A stretch of 64,000 bases of DNA from Rhizodiscina lignyota. Taxonomy: Eukaryota > Ascomycota > Dothideomycetes > Aulographales > Rhizodiscinaceae. A program made the translations under genes and the position numbers. The notes under the pieces were generated by a model. That model did no database searches and was not told the DNA's origin. It worked only from the letters and a program-made list of their open reading frames with translations. This document shows, piece by piece, positions 11,199-22,029 of this stretch (position 1 is the stretch's first letter; each line of letters begins with the position of its first letter). The stretch lies in contig ML978121.1 of assembly GCA_010015805.1 (NCBI GenBank), positions 1,302,001-1,366,000 on the forward strand, read 5' to 3'.

Positions 11199-12636
11199 TC
11201 ATGAGAAGCACGAAGCCCAGTGGCCTCCCTCTTTTGCAAAGCTCAAGCTCTTAACAAAAGCATCCAACGTACACCTTCCCAGCTTATCGCCTCCACACTG
11301 CTTCAGGGGCTGGACGCGGTCATTGACAATGACTCGGACCAACTCCTCCTTCTCCGCATGGCACTGCAGCTTCTCAAAGTAAGCCCTCGCACCGAACGGC
11401 ACCGTCCAGCTTGCCGAGTAGCCGTAAGCTTGCTGTGCAGTCTCGATTGTTGTATTCGACAGAGGTCTTGTGGCATTGTACAACCCCAAGGCACTGAAGA
11501 TGCCCGTCATATCGTTGTCGTGGCTGAAGTCGGCGAAGAGCTTGTGCTTCTTGTCGACCGGGAATGTCGCCGGGTTAGTATCGAGGGTAGCATTGATGGA
11601 GCCCTGGATATTGATTGGACTGTTGGTCAACCGGGCGATCAATTCGTTAACGAAGCCGACGCCTTGGGTTGGGCCAAGCGGATTTCCAGGGCCATAGCCG
11701 TAGTATTTGCCAAGGGTCTGGTAGTAGCCATACTGGTGCCATTCGTCTTCTGAAAAGAGGCCGCAGAACTCTGAAATCTTTCCCTGGGTATTTGCGACTG
11801 TTTCAAAGGGACAAAGGTCCATGATATCTATCGTCTGGTCGATCGTAAGATTGGCACCTGGCAGCGCCTTGTTCAATCGCTCTTGAATGGGAGGAACGAA
11901 GATGTCTGCCCAAATTCCTTGAGCATTATCACCAATGTTGGAATCTGCGCCATCCTCGAATGCCGTACATAGTACATGGTTCAAGGTGTTGTTCACGCCG
12001 TCTGCTTCAGGAATGATGACAGATGGTGTCAGATCATGACCCTTCTCCCCTTTCGCATCATAGAAACCCTGAGTCCAATTGACGGCAGATTCGACAACAC
12101 GTTCTTGGCCAGAGGTACGAACGAAGGGATCGACATGTTCCGCAAGATGCTTATATCTGTCATAGAACTTGATGCCAGAATTAATCATCGCCTGTTGTCC
12201 GAAGACAGACAGTTGGTCCGCGCCAAGGGTATATTCGAAGGTTTTCAAGAAAGCATACGCGCCTTTAAAGGAGGTCACGTTCGCGTGGATCTCATTAACG
12301 GTCTCATTGTACTGTGCAGTCTTCGACGCCGTAGGATCACGTGCACCGTGTCTCGAGAGTATCTGAACAAAGCTGATGGAACAGCCATGTGGAACATCGG
12401 CGGAGATCTCGGATGGCACGCTGAAATATGGAGAGTATTGTCCCCAGAAGTGTGAGATGCTTGGATCACATTGGTATCCTCGGTTCACGGAGTCGCACTT
12501 CTTGCTCTTTGGCGAAGCATACGCCCTGATCCATTAGTAATCTATAAGTCGAGAATCATGGGCGTACTCACTGAGCATTCACGACCAGAAGGCCGGCGAA
12601 TACAAGCAGCAAAAGCGTCAAACTCGAATACGCCAT
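11199..12636 (-). CDS. Secreted histidine acid phosphatase, phytase-like
   Basis: Two exons: 12636-12572 and 12504-11199, giving 456 residues. Exon 1 encodes a signal peptide (a Leu/Val-rich core ending VVNAQ- or VVNAH-like). The 67-nt intron has a GTGAGT donor and a CTAAT branch. The mature start (KKCDSVNRGYQC, then SHFWGQYSPYF) is that of fungal 3-phytase/PhyA proteins. The catalytic motif RHGARDP places the nucleophile His near residue 74, and the proton-donor HD pair is at residues 350-351. Eight or more Cys and many NxS/T sites fit a secreted glycoprotein. Family members release phosphate from phytate or other phosphomonoesters outside the cell. RHGARDP instead of the common RHGARYP could alter substrate preference, so phytase versus general acid phosphatase is not settled. 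Confidence 0.88.
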
Positions 12637-13460
12637 TGGTCTTGAGCGAATCTCTTGTTTGAAGTTCTGGAAGCTGAGACCAGGATCAACTAATTAGACA
12701 GCTGGTGGTAGTGAATTGTCAATTCTAACATACAAGCCCTGCTTCTGCTTCACTGGTCCCACGCCATCTACAGCGGGCAGGACGTGGTATTCATATCTGG
12801 CTCCCATGCTGAGTCGCAAGCGTTCGTTCAGACCAGATCGGTCAGCACGGGTCATGAAGCCTTGTACGCATGCCTAGTGCAATTGAGCAGCTCAACCGTA
12901 GGCGTGGGGCAGAGCAGCACAAAATATCATGCTGTAATTGCAGCTCGTGGAGAAGAGCACGATGCGCAGGCGTGGAAGTTCATTCGGCGCGCGTGCCTGA
13001 AAATGCTTTTCCCGCCAAGACCGAAGTCGCTGGGATGTGGTGACTTCTTCCTGCCTTCCGCAATGGCTTCCAGAAGAGTTGCAATGCAGCTGAGTCTCTG
13101 CTTCGATGGCCGTTCGCAGAGAGAGCAACTCGCTCCAGGCGATTGGCCCATCGTGGCGCATTTCCCATCCGGCCCTCTCAATTCAGGGGAATATCGAGCG
13201 AGCCAAATGTAGCAGCGGCGCTCGTATCGTAACCGAATTGCAATGCCAAGGCGGTTCCTGGCAAAAATGGCGGCTCTTCTCCATGCCACACGTGGGAAGA
13301 GCTCCATATGTATGTTCTGTAGTGGTGGCTTCAAAGCATCGAAAATTTTCATCCACCCTCGCTGTACAGTTTCCTTTTATCATGTCATCTATACCCTCAT
13401 AGCATCTCTCCCTCCCTATGCGTGGCAATTTGCGGAATTGTTGAATGGGCACCAGGCAGC
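12637..13460. other. Divergent promoter region
   Basis: A region of 0.8 kb between the phosphatase (minus) and the mannosyltransferase (plus). Overlapping open frames on both strands of 60-142 codons show no domain features and I treat them as chance ORFs of GC-rich DNA. Confidence 0.45.
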
Positions 13461-15029
13461 ATGGGGTCTCCGAGCAGCGGCCCCTTACCTCGCTCCGCGC
13501 GAGCAACTGATATCATCCGCTTCTACTCGCGCAAGCTTCTCGTAGCAGCGGCAGCCATCATTTCCTTCACTGTATTATTCTTGCTCTATACGCGTGGCAG
13601 CTCCCTCAACCTCAACTATGGTTCACATCGCCCCCAGCCGATCTCACCGAGCGAGGCTCCCGACAACAAGCCCCCCTCGCCCTTCCATCCGCACTCGCAT
13701 GACAACTTCATCCACCTCGATGCGATCAAGGAGTTCTGGGCGCCGTGGGCGAGTGCGATCCTAGCCTCCAAGCCTCCCATTCCAGAGATAACCGTCAGAA
13801 TGCCTCACTCGAATCTCGGCGTCTCTGAAGAGGAGGCGCGCAAACCGCGCACCCCACCGGCGAACCTCATCAACCTCTCTCCGTCTGAGATGTCGAACCT
13901 CACCGAAGCTCATGCCTCGTTCATGGGTAATCTTGCTGCGTACAAGTACCCTGATCGCGACGTAAACAGCCTTTTCCACCACCGAGGCGTCGTGACAGTT
14001 GCTGGAGGGGAGTACTTCGGCCCTGCAATAGTGGGCATACACATGCTCCGCGCGAGCGGCTGCGATCTGGCAGTGGAAGCTTTCGTACAGAACTGGGATG
14101 AGTATGAGCCAGAGCTGTGCGAGGAGTATCTTCCGAAGCTGAACGCAAGGTGCTTGGTGATAGAGGACTTCTTGTCGGCTCATGTGGACAAGGCACTGGA
14201 GGTCACGCACTACCAGTTGAAGAGCCTGGCGCTTCTGTTCAGTTCGTTTCGGGATGTGCTGCTGCTGGATAGCGACAGTATCCCTCTTGTAGATCCTGCG
14301 AAGCTGTTTCAGTCGGCGGCTTATAAGACCACGGGATTCGTGGGGTGGTCGGACTTTTGGAAGTCAAGTGAGACACCAAGCTTCTGGACTATCGCAGGCT
14401 TGCCTTCCTTCCCAGCGAATCTTCCCTCCCCATGTAGCGAGTCTGGACAGATAGTAGTTGATAAGATGCGACATCTGAAGACCCTACTCCTGGCTACGTA
14501 CTACAATATCTGGGGTCCGAAATGGTTCTATCCTTTGCTCAGCCAGGGAGCGCTTGGCCAGGGAGACAAAAACACGTTTGAAACGGCGGCTGTCGTGCTG
14601 AATTCGCCGTTTTCGAGAGTACCAAAGGGGGTGAAAAGTGTTAGCCGACGGACCGGAGAGCGTGGCGCTGTCAAAGGCTCCGCCATGTTGCAGTTCATGC
14701 CGGAGAACATCTTGCCCGATGGCATGAATGAGGGCTTAGAAGTTATTCCTACGAGCGACAGGCCTGCATTTATACACGCCAATACACCAAAGATGAATGC
14801 TGGACATCTTGTCGATGAAGGGGATCTAGTGACAGACGAAGGGCGGCATCTTAGACTATGGGGCAGTAAAGAAGACCAAGTCAAGATTTTCGGAGAAGAC
14901 CTCGAAAAGAGAGTCTGGTTAATTGTGAAGGAAACAGGGTGCGAGTTGGCGAACGTGGTGAAAGAGTGGAAGGACAGGAAACACCTTTGCAAGAGGCTAA
15001 AAGAGCATTGGAATGAGGTTTTCGGGTAA
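13461..15029 (+). CDS. Alpha-1,3-mannosyltransferase, MNN1 family (GT71-like)
   Basis: Single exon, 522 residues, starting at the ATG of MGSPSSG. The upstream in-frame stretch has only a GTG. Residues 20-45 form one hydrophobic signal anchor after a short basic cytosolic tail (type II topology), followed by a Pro/Ser-rich stem and a lumenal catalytic domain. The metal-binding DxD is LLDSDSIP (about 14260-14285), and the GDKNTFE segment (about 14560) is another family hallmark. Such enzymes add terminal alpha-1,3-mannose to O- and N-linked glycans of wall mannoproteins in the Golgi. The neighbouring genes do not help to assign the acceptor. Family call is good; the linkage is inferred. Confidence 0.85.
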   Translation: MGSPSSGPLPRSARATDIIRFYSRKLLVAAAAIISFTVLFLLYTRGSSLNLNYGSHRPQPISPSEAPDNKPPSPFHPHSHDNFIHLDAIKEFWAPWASAILASKPPIPEITVRMPHSNLGVSEEEARKPRTPPANLINLSPSEMSNLTEAHASFMGNLAAYKYPDRDVNSLFHHRGVVTVAGGEYFGPAIVGIHMLRASGCDLAVEAFVQNWDEYEPELCEEYLPKLNARCLVIEDFLSAHVDKALEVTHYQLKSLALLFSSFRDVLLLDSDSIPLVDPAKLFQSAAYKTTGFVGWSDFWKSSETPSFWTIAGLPSFPANLPSPCSESGQIVVDKMRHLKTLLLATYYNIWGPKWFYPLLSQGALGQGDKNTFETAAVVLNSPFSRVPKGVKSVSRRTGERGAVKGSAMLQFMPENILPDGMNEGLEVIPTSDRPAFIHANTPKMNAGHLVDEGDLVTDEGRHLRLWGSKEDQVKIFGEDLEKRVWLIVKETGCELANVVKEWKDRKHLCKRLKEHWNEVFG

Positions 15030-15490
15030 CGTTCAACGAATGCCACAAAATGGTGTGGGGTTGCACGTCTGGTATGGGTAAACGGATATGATTCTGGGCG
15101 GAGGCTGCTCAAGCTGCCACAGCCGAGACGATCAGTTTTGAAACCTGGGGAGGAGAGGGAAACCAAATCGGCCTCTATGATTGCTGAAGGGGGTTTATTC
15201 CGAAGGCTGCACCATCCATGTGCTTGATAGCATGCATCGCAGCGAGAGTGGTCGGTCCTCCCGTCCTGGACTATAATTTGGAGTTACATAGCATCAGCGC
15301 TTTGGATAGATGATCGAGATACCCAGTCGCAACTAATTCCATTCTGTATTCATGGTTTGCGAACAATTTCCAATGCCTATAAGGATTGCCCAATTGCGAA
15401 ACTTTTGGACTCCTTTACTTTCTGCATGCAGGTATTGACATGAACAAAATGCAGACACAATGAGCGAAGCTTATCCAAATTATGTTCCAA
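15030..15490. other. Intergenic, convergent 3' ends
   Basis: The 3' flanks of the mannosyltransferase and Leu4 genes. Nothing else seen. Confidence 0.5.
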
Positions 15491-17501
15491 TTACGCGCCG
15501 TTCACGACCACCTTCGCTTGAGCATCTGGACCGCTCTCTGGCGTGTCATCCGCTTTCAGAGGGCTCAGCTCTGGCGTTGGAAGGCTCATGGTATTTGTCC
15601 TCTTCGGCCTGAAAGGTATTGGTGTGCTCGGCCGACTCGACAAGAACTAGCTGTAGTTAATAAGATAGAAAATGATTTAACTGGAGAGGAAGACTTACGG
15701 ATGACGCAGCGGACAATAGAGCAATCAAAGAAGCCTGTACCACATCCTCATGAATACCAACACCCCACACCTTCTGCGACGAATTGCTCGCCGTGCACTC
15801 AATGAAGGTTGCCGCCTTGACGTCTCTGCCCTCACCAATAGCGTGCTCCTTGTAGTCTGCGACATCTAAGTCGATGCCGAGAGTTCTCAAAGCATTCGCA
15901 AGAGAGGAGATAGCACCATTACCGACACCTTTTATCCTGTGCTCCAGAGCGTCAATCTCAATCACACCTTCAAACATACGCCGGAGATTCCGCGTTGTTG
16001 GGGTCTTTCCTGGTGCTTGTGGTGCGGGAGACGAGGAGCGTTCAGTTGTGATGGAATAGTCGATTAAGTTGAAGCGAGGATTTCGCTTAAGATGGTAAGC
16101 GTCCTCGAAGAGCTGCACGATTTCTCCTGGGAGCAATTCGCGGCCCTTTTGATCTGCTTCCATCTGTACGATTTTGCTGAACGCCACTTGCAAACCGCGA
16201 GGAAGGTCGAGCTCCAGGTGCCGAAGGATGATCCAAGCAACGCCGCCCTTGCCGCTCTGGCTGTTGACGCGAATGATGGCCTCGTACGTACGTCCAATAT
16301 CTCGCGGGTCGAGTGGAAGGTATGGGATAACCCATGGATCTTCATTGCCGGCATTTTGCTTGTCCCTGAATTGAAAGCCTTTCTTGATGGCATCTTGATG
16401 GGAGCCACTGAAAGCGCAGACCACTAACTGGCCACCATAGGGAGTGCGAGGGTGTACAGGAATCTTGTTGGACTTTTCGACGATATCCACGACTGAGTTG
16501 ATGTCACTGAAGTCGATTCCAGGATGAATTCCCTGCGTATACAGATTCAAAGCAAGAGTTACAAGGTCCACATTGCCCGTACGTTCTCCATTTCCGAACA
16601 AGGTGCCTTCCACCCTGTCTGCGCCTGCCATCTGCGCAAGCTCCGCCGCCGCAACAGCGCAACCTCTATCATTGTGAGGATGGAGAGAGATACACATCTT
16701 TTCGCGCTCTGTAATATGGGTGCAGAAGTATTCGATTTGGTCGGCGTACACATTCGGCGTGGACATCTCAACCGTGGCCGGAAGGTTGAAGATGATGGGG
16801 TTCTCGGCCGAAGGCTCCCAAGCCGCCTTTACTGCTTCGCATATTTCGACCGCAAAGTCCATGTCAGAGTCTGAGAATGTCTCTGGCGAAAACTCGAACG
16901 CCCATTCTGTGCCCGCCGTGCTCGGGTCGTCCTTTGTGATTGACCTAATGTGTTTGGTACATTCCACTGCCAGTGCCTTCTCCTCCGCGTTGTTCATACC
17001 AAACACAATTTGTTGAAAACATGGACTCGTCGCGAGGTATAGGTGGATAATGGCCTTCTTTGCGCCTTTGACGGATGCTACCGTGGTTGTGATCAAGTCT
17101 TTTCGACACGGTGTAAGGACTTGGAGCCAAACATCATCTGGTACAACACCTGGCGTTTGAACGAGTCTCCGCGTGAAATCAAAATCGGTCTGTCCCGAGG
17201 ATGGGAAGGAAATTTCGATTTCCTTGTATCCCAGCTTGACGAGCATTTCGAAGTACCGCCATTTCTGGTCGCCATCCTGCGGAATACAAGTTAGCATTTT
17301 TCGAGCTTGACCTAGGATAATATTCTTTATCCTGAGATGTAGCGTTACCATTGGATCAACCAAACTTTGGTTTCCATCACGAAGGTCTGTCGCGAGCCAA
17401 CGGGGAACTTTGTCGATGGACTTGGACGGCCATTGTCGGTTTGGTATGTTCAATGGCTTGAACTTCTTGTATTTTATCGAGGGATCCTTGAGCATAGGCA
17501 T
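15491..17501 (-). CDS. LEU4: 2-isopropylmalate synthase
   Basis: Three exons: 17501-17349, 17276-15699 and 15646-15491, giving 628 residues in the preferred model. It starts MPMLKDPS; the open frame extends upstream but only from a TTG. The DRE-TIM metallolyase signature is clear: LRDGNQSL for the active-site metal and base, and HPHNDRGCAVAAAE for the metal His pair, plus GNGERTGN. The C-terminal third is the LeuA dimer domain, which binds leucine. The enzyme condenses acetyl-CoA with 2-ketoisovalerate, the first committed step of leucine synthesis. Activity in this family is inhibited by leucine. The final intron has two possible acceptors 4 nt apart, both leaving open frames; the downstream one (TAG at 15647) gives a Ser/Pro-rich tail and is preferred. 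No obvious mitochondrial presequence. Confidence 0.93.
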
Positions 17502-17851
17502 GTTGGGTGTTGCTTGCAACTGGTCAATCGCGAGCGGTGGAAAGAAATACAAGGCGAAGGTGACTCGAAATTGCTGGTGACTGTTCAGACGGGCCCTTCA
17601 GCCATTGCATCACGCGGGGTCCGATCTTCGGCCTCCACCAAAGCCATGCCCCGCAATTCGAATTTTGACATGCGCACTGGAACATCTTCGCAATAATTCG
17701 TCCTTCGCGCCCTGCGCCATTGATGTGCGCTCTTTCCGCGGAACGGCTCTCACAGAAAATGCGAGTCTTGCACATCGCTGCTCGGAATTGTTTGTTGATC
17801 GCTCCTGTCGTCCACGCCTATCGTCGGCATGATTTTTCTCAGCAAATTGTA

Positions 17852-18015
17852 TATTCCCCTTTGCGCTAAGCCACTCCGGGAATCGGTACATAAGTACCCT
17901 CAGCATCGGTACGGAAGTGCCCATATCACGGGTACCGTAGCACCCAGCCACCCCTAGAGCTGGGGGCCCTAGACCCCCGGAGTTCAGGTACGCCAGGTCT
18001 AGCGCAAAGGGGATA
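17852..18015. mobile_element. MITE copy 1 (TIR element, TA-flanked)
   Basis: A 164-nt element whose ends are imperfect inverted repeats: TATTCCCCTTTGCGCTA on the left and its near reverse complement ending GCAAAGGGGATA on the right. The interior has quasi-palindromic GGTAC...GTACC subrepeats (CGGTACATAAGTACC, CGGTACGGAAGTGCC) and a G/C-rich inverted segment around 17954-17985. The terminal TA on both sides fits insertion at a TA dinucleotide, as for Tc1/mariner-type elements. No coding capacity. The same element recurs at 18690-18868. Confidence 0.75.
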
Positions 18016-18146
18016 GCAAGTAAAGAATCTCTTTTATGACATTTTCTCCCAACCCCATTGGCCATTGTGCAAGTGCCACTAGAGATTTGCATTAGTTTCG
18101 TTCTATTAGACAAACATGCGAACCCATAAGGTTACGGGCAGTCCAT

Positions 18147-18689
18147 TTACTGCCCCATCCCCCAAGAAGAAGAGCACTTAGCAGTAGCAAATATGCTAGG
18201 TGATGCGTGCTGCTCATTCACCTTGATCCTCATAATAGGCCAATGCTCCTTGAAATGCAGCCTCAGCTCATCCATCTCCTCGAACCTCTGGTCATAGCCA
18301 TTAAGTAGATCTTCGTAATCGCCATCAGCCTTCTTGTGCGCCCTTCAATGCCCCCTCGGTCGTGATGCTTCGTCTAATTACCATTCCATCTAGGAAAGCG
18401 CCTGCGAATGCCTTCTCCTTATTTTCATTGCTGAGGTAAATTCGACTCCAACACGAAAGTCTCTAGACAGTTATCACATTCGTATTGCTCTCTTGCTCCG
18501 ATGTGCGCCTCGTAATGCTGTTGTACTTTTCAGGGATCAGAAGACCTGCAACAGTATCCAGTATTGTAAAGCTGGTTGCACAACGCTCGCTGCAATTCTA
18601 TAACGCATCACACAGTCGTTTTGGATTCTATTTGCCTTGATATACGTTTGGAGTTCTTCGAGAAGGTCCTTAATGTCATTGGTCGATGG
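18147..18689 (-). pseudogene. Decayed C2H2 zinc-finger gene between MITE copies
   Basis: The minus strand has protein-like reading in several successive frames: about 18570-18689 (a helical segment with DLLEELQTY), 18425-18529 (HYEAHIGAREQYECDNC, a zinc-finger linker followed by a Cys pair), about 18350-18440, and 18147-18350 (FEEMDELRLHFKEH, finger-like). At least three frame changes and several stops separate them, and no ATG-led frame reaches 60 codons. This is what a decayed C2H2 or related DNA-binding gene would look like. Repeat-induced mutation is not obvious. It ends next to MITE copy 2, so insertion may have broken it. Family call is tentative. Confidence 0.45.
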
Positions 18690-18868
18690 TATCCCCCTTA
18701 GCGCTAGGGCATTCCCGGCCTCGGTACAGAAGTACCCCCCAGACTCGGTACGGAGGTACCCACATCACGGGACCCCTAGCACCCAGTCCCACCCAAAGCT
18801 GGATGCCTTAACCCCCCGGAATTTAGGTACTAAAACCGAGAATGCCAGGTCTAGCGCCAAGGGGGATA
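18690..18868. mobile_element. MITE copy 2 (TIR element, TA-flanked)
   Basis: A 179-nt second copy in the same orientation as copy 1, with TATCCCCCTTAGCGCTA at the left and the near reverse complement (CTAGCGCCAAGGGGGATA) at the right. It shares CGGTACAGAAGTACC, CGGTACGGAGGTACC, CATCACGGGA, CTAGCACCCAG and GCCAGGTCTAGCGC with copy 1. Differences are scattered substitutions plus a few indels in the 3' half, indicating separate, not very recent, insertions. Confidence 0.75.
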
Positions 18869-19507
18869 GCCTCTGAATTGTCAGGGGTTTCAAGACTAGT
18901 CCTGATAGAAGCCCGTATCTATCCTCCAAGGATAGTGATGGAATATCGAAAGCTGGATCCTACCAGAAGGCAATGGAATGAGATTAGCACATAGCTCAGA
19001 GCTAGTCTGTGTCCATCGCCGTGTTGCTGATAAGACAACCTCGATGATAGCAACGCAACCCACCTCTTTGGAGATGAGAGATTAGTTGAAAGGCTTGAGA
19101 TGTTCGAGCTCTAAGTGAACCCCCGGAGATCACAGAAATTCCTGCAACCAGAGATTTTGTTAAGTTGTAAAGTCCGAAGGAACTCAACTTTAACTAAACC
19201 ACGTCCAGATCTAGTCCATTTTGTCAACAGCGACTCGCTGTCACTGTCATCAGATATGGTAGATCTTGTACAGAAACGAGGGCCTTATTCACTATTCAGA
19301 TACTTATTTGGCGAGCCGTGAATGAGATACTGGGTCTCTGTCAATGCTGGTGTGCTGGTTCGTAGCGACGATGCCAGATGGATGTCCGGAGTTTTTGTTG
19401 CGCCGAAGCTCCGTCCAGCACGCCAAGCCGCCCACAACCTTTTCGCACCGCATCCAAACCTCACCAACGAGAAGCAAGATAACTTCGACGTCGACAATCC
19501 GCCCATC

Positions 19508-20109
19508 ATGTCGCTCGTCTCAGGAGAGAAGTCGAACTTCCAGTTCATCGTATGTCTCATTCTCGCGATGAGAATGAATGCATATAGGGTACTAACGACT
19601 GATTAGTTGCGTCTCCTCAACACCAACGTCGATGGCAAGCAGAAGGTCATGTACGCCCTGACCAAGATAAAGGGTGTCGGTCGCCGTTACTCCAACTTGG
19701 TCTGCAAGAAGGCCGATGTTGATTTGAACAAGCGGTATGTTCGTCCTTTTCCATATTTGTCGCGTGGTCCAAGTCTTTATCGCAAATACGCTGACTCTAA
19801 TCTCTCTCCAGCGCTGGCGACCTCACCTCCGAAGAACTCGAGCGCATCGTCACTATCATCCAGAACCCGACACAATACAAGATCCCAACGTGGTTTCTCA
19901 ACAGGCAGCGCGACATTGTGGATGGCAAGGATTCGCAGATTCTGGCGAACGGCGTGGACAGCAAGCTGCGTGACGACTTGGAGAGGCTGAAGAAGATCCG
20001 CGCGCACCGTGGTCTCCGTCACTACTGGGGCCTCAGGGTGCGTGGACAGCACTCGAAGACAACTGGCAGGAGGGGAAGGACCGTCGGTGTGTCGAAGAAG
20101 AAGGGTTAA
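19508..20109 (+). CDS. RPS18: 40S ribosomal protein uS13 (S18)
   Basis: Three exons: 19508-19549, 19607-19734 and 19812-20109, giving 155 residues. It begins [14 protein letters not shown] and ends in the basic tail [16 protein letters not shown]. The first intron has a textbook ACTAAC branch site close to its TAG acceptor. The helix-two-turn-helix core ([20 protein letters not shown]) and the [14 protein letters not shown] segment are diagnostic. The protein sits in the head of the small subunit and contacts the P-site tRNA and intersubunit bridges. Short exons with introns near the start codon are usual for fungal ribosomal protein genes. Certain identification. Confidence 0.97.
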
Positions 20110-20435
20110 GCTGGTGCATATTGCTGTGGCGATCGTGGGCGTACAGCTATAGGTCTTCGCTTGCGATTATAGTGATGAGCTATGGGGAAACAATGGAAGT
20201 CCAGTTTTGACGATGGGGTGCTCCGTATGAGTGCCAGAGTCGAAAGGGCTTGAAGAGGATGGTGCACATTTACAGATTCGGCACACATGGCGTCCAATGG
20301 TCAAATTCACCACAAAATTAAACTTGTTCAACATGTGCCATATCTCGTTGTCGAACTTTTGTCTAATTCTTCGCGGTGAATGAAAAACGCCATCGAATGC
20401 ACGCTTAAAAACAGTCCGGACATGCAAGGCACCCA
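20110..20435. other. Intergenic, convergent
   Basis: The 326 nt between the 3' ends of the uS13 and SDO1 genes. Nothing seen beyond untranslated sequence. Confidence 0.5.
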
Positions 20436-21523
20436 CTAGTCATCCTCGTGAACAACCGCCATATCAAGGACTTCCGCCCTTGCTCGACCTTTCGTTTGCG
20501 TGCCCACGAATTCCGTCAGCAGCTTATATGCACCGGGCTCAACAAAACCCACAACTTCCCACTCTTCACCGAGAACATCTTGTGTCTCGACTTCCTCCAC
20601 ATAACTCAGGATACGGTCTTTCACCGTCCCTGTAGCCTTCTCGCCAGCATCTGCCCCCTCCTCATTCCCTGCTGAACCCTTGGGTGCAGCTTTGACGGCT
20701 TGCTTCAATATGCTCGTTGGGCACGTTATCCGTAGTCGCATTCGTGCGCGGGCCACTGGTATTATTTGCGCCGCGATAAGAGCCTTCATAGCATCTAGTG
20801 CTTGTGATTTTGCTGATCTGGTTGTGACGACTCCTGTCCAAGATGGTTTGTCTGCTGTCTCGGGCCTTGGCTTGCTCTCTCCATTTTCCCCTGTCACAGG
20901 TGTAGCCGTTCCGCTCCCCGCAGGCGTGTTTCCGCTCGGGGTGCTCTTTCCTTGCGCGAGTCCATGATGTGCGGGCGCTTTTGCGCCTTGTGAACTCAGT
21001 TGGTCCAGCGCTTTCTCGATCATGCCCGTTGTATAAACCCGCTTCGTCTTTGGATCTACCAGCTTGCCAGCGACAATATCGATGACTTCGTTATGTACCC
21101 GCTCCATCTGTGCTTGTCTCTCCTTCTCTCCGACTTGAAGTTCGCCTTTCTTTAGAATCTCTAGAATTATGTCGTCCACTGGGGTCTTGTCGCCGAAAGC
21201 TTTTCGCAAATCTTCCGATGGTGCGACCTGGCCTTTCGAGACATTGAGAAATACATTCGGGATTTGGAGGACGTTGTCGAGGTCTTTCTCTGCGCCTGAT
21301 CGCCATTCGAGCACTTTGTTCTTGTAACATGCGATTTCGAAGCGCTTTTTGCCTGCGGGCTGTGAGCTTCCTTATATCTGGGGAGGGTGGAAAGAGTAAC
21401 CCTTCTTCATTCGTACAAGGGAGACATTTGTGAGTCTTATTTGATTTGACGGCTATGAGAATGTTAGTTTCCAGCTTCATGAATCATAGAAATCTAACTT
21501 ACTTGCTGGATGCCGACAGGCAT
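20436..21523 (-). CDS. SDO1: SBDS family ribosome maturation protein
   Basis: Three exons: 21523-21503 (seven codons), 21452-21401 and 21352-20436, giving 329 residues. Spliced, the N-terminus reads PSNQIRLTNVSLVRMKK then GKKRFEIACYKNKVLEWRSG, the FYSH domain of SBDS proteins. Domain II follows, with IEKALDQL, and domain III has the ARARMRLRI strand. The family removes Tif6/eIF6 from pre-60S subunits together with the GTPase Efl1 in the cytoplasm. This copy is longer than yeast Sdo1 (250 aa). About 55 Gly/Ser/Thr/Pro-rich residues are inserted in domain II between IEKAL and AKSQALDAMKAL, and another short Glu/Ala/Gly-rich stretch is near the C-terminus. The first two exons are short and easily missed by gene finders. 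Confidence 0.93.
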
Positions 21524-22029
21524 CGTGGCGTTTGTGAGACTTTTATCTGTGAAGGGCTATGGGTTGCTTGAAGACGAATTTTAGACGTTTAGACGCTTGA
21601 AAGTAAGTCAAGGAAACGTGGAGTCTGAGCCCTATAAATTTATTTGGCTTTGTGCCTTGAGCCCCACGCCTAAATCGATGATTTCAACCTTGATATATAA
21701 GGCGGGCCATGGTCAAAACTTTGACATTACGGTGGGCAAGTCTGGCGCTAAGCCGCAGATCTCTCCGTCGTCGTCATGGCAGCGCTGGCGCCTCCAGCTC
21801 ACTCACTCCCCAAGCTCCCCAGCTCCCAAGAACAAACAACCCATCTCTTCAGGCGATATCCTCCTTTGTTCTTTCCATCAGTTCATCAATCAACTCGTCA
21901 CCAGAAGCTCAGTCTTTATAGTCTTTCCTTAAGTTCTGCCGAGAGCATACTCCGTATCTTATCGCCGATCGCCACTAGCTTTAGGCGCACACGAGAGCAC
22001 CTCCAGCTCTCTCTACAACCCTCACAATC
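21524..22029. other. Divergent promoter of SDO1 and carboxypeptidase Y
   Basis: 506 nt between divergent genes. Two TATA-like motifs are present: TATAAA at 21633-21638 and a TATATAA near 21692. A C/T-rich tract precedes the CPY start. No gene seen. Confidence 0.5.

Larger units (their letters stand above)
17502..19507. other. Repeat-containing intergenic region, 2 kb
   Basis: Between divergently oriented LEU4 (minus) and the uS13 gene (plus). It contains two MITE copies and a decayed zinc-finger gene, listed separately. A TGACTC half-site near 17561 resembles a Gcn4/CpcA general-control element upstream of LEU4 but has a mismatch to TGACTCA. The stretch 18870-19300 has no supported gene. Confidence 0.5.

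Noticed and set aside
17614-17630. CCG(N5)CGG resembling a Leu3-type site upstream of LEU4
   Set aside because: Leu3 sites are CCG(N4)CGG; the spacing here is one base too long, so I do not call it.
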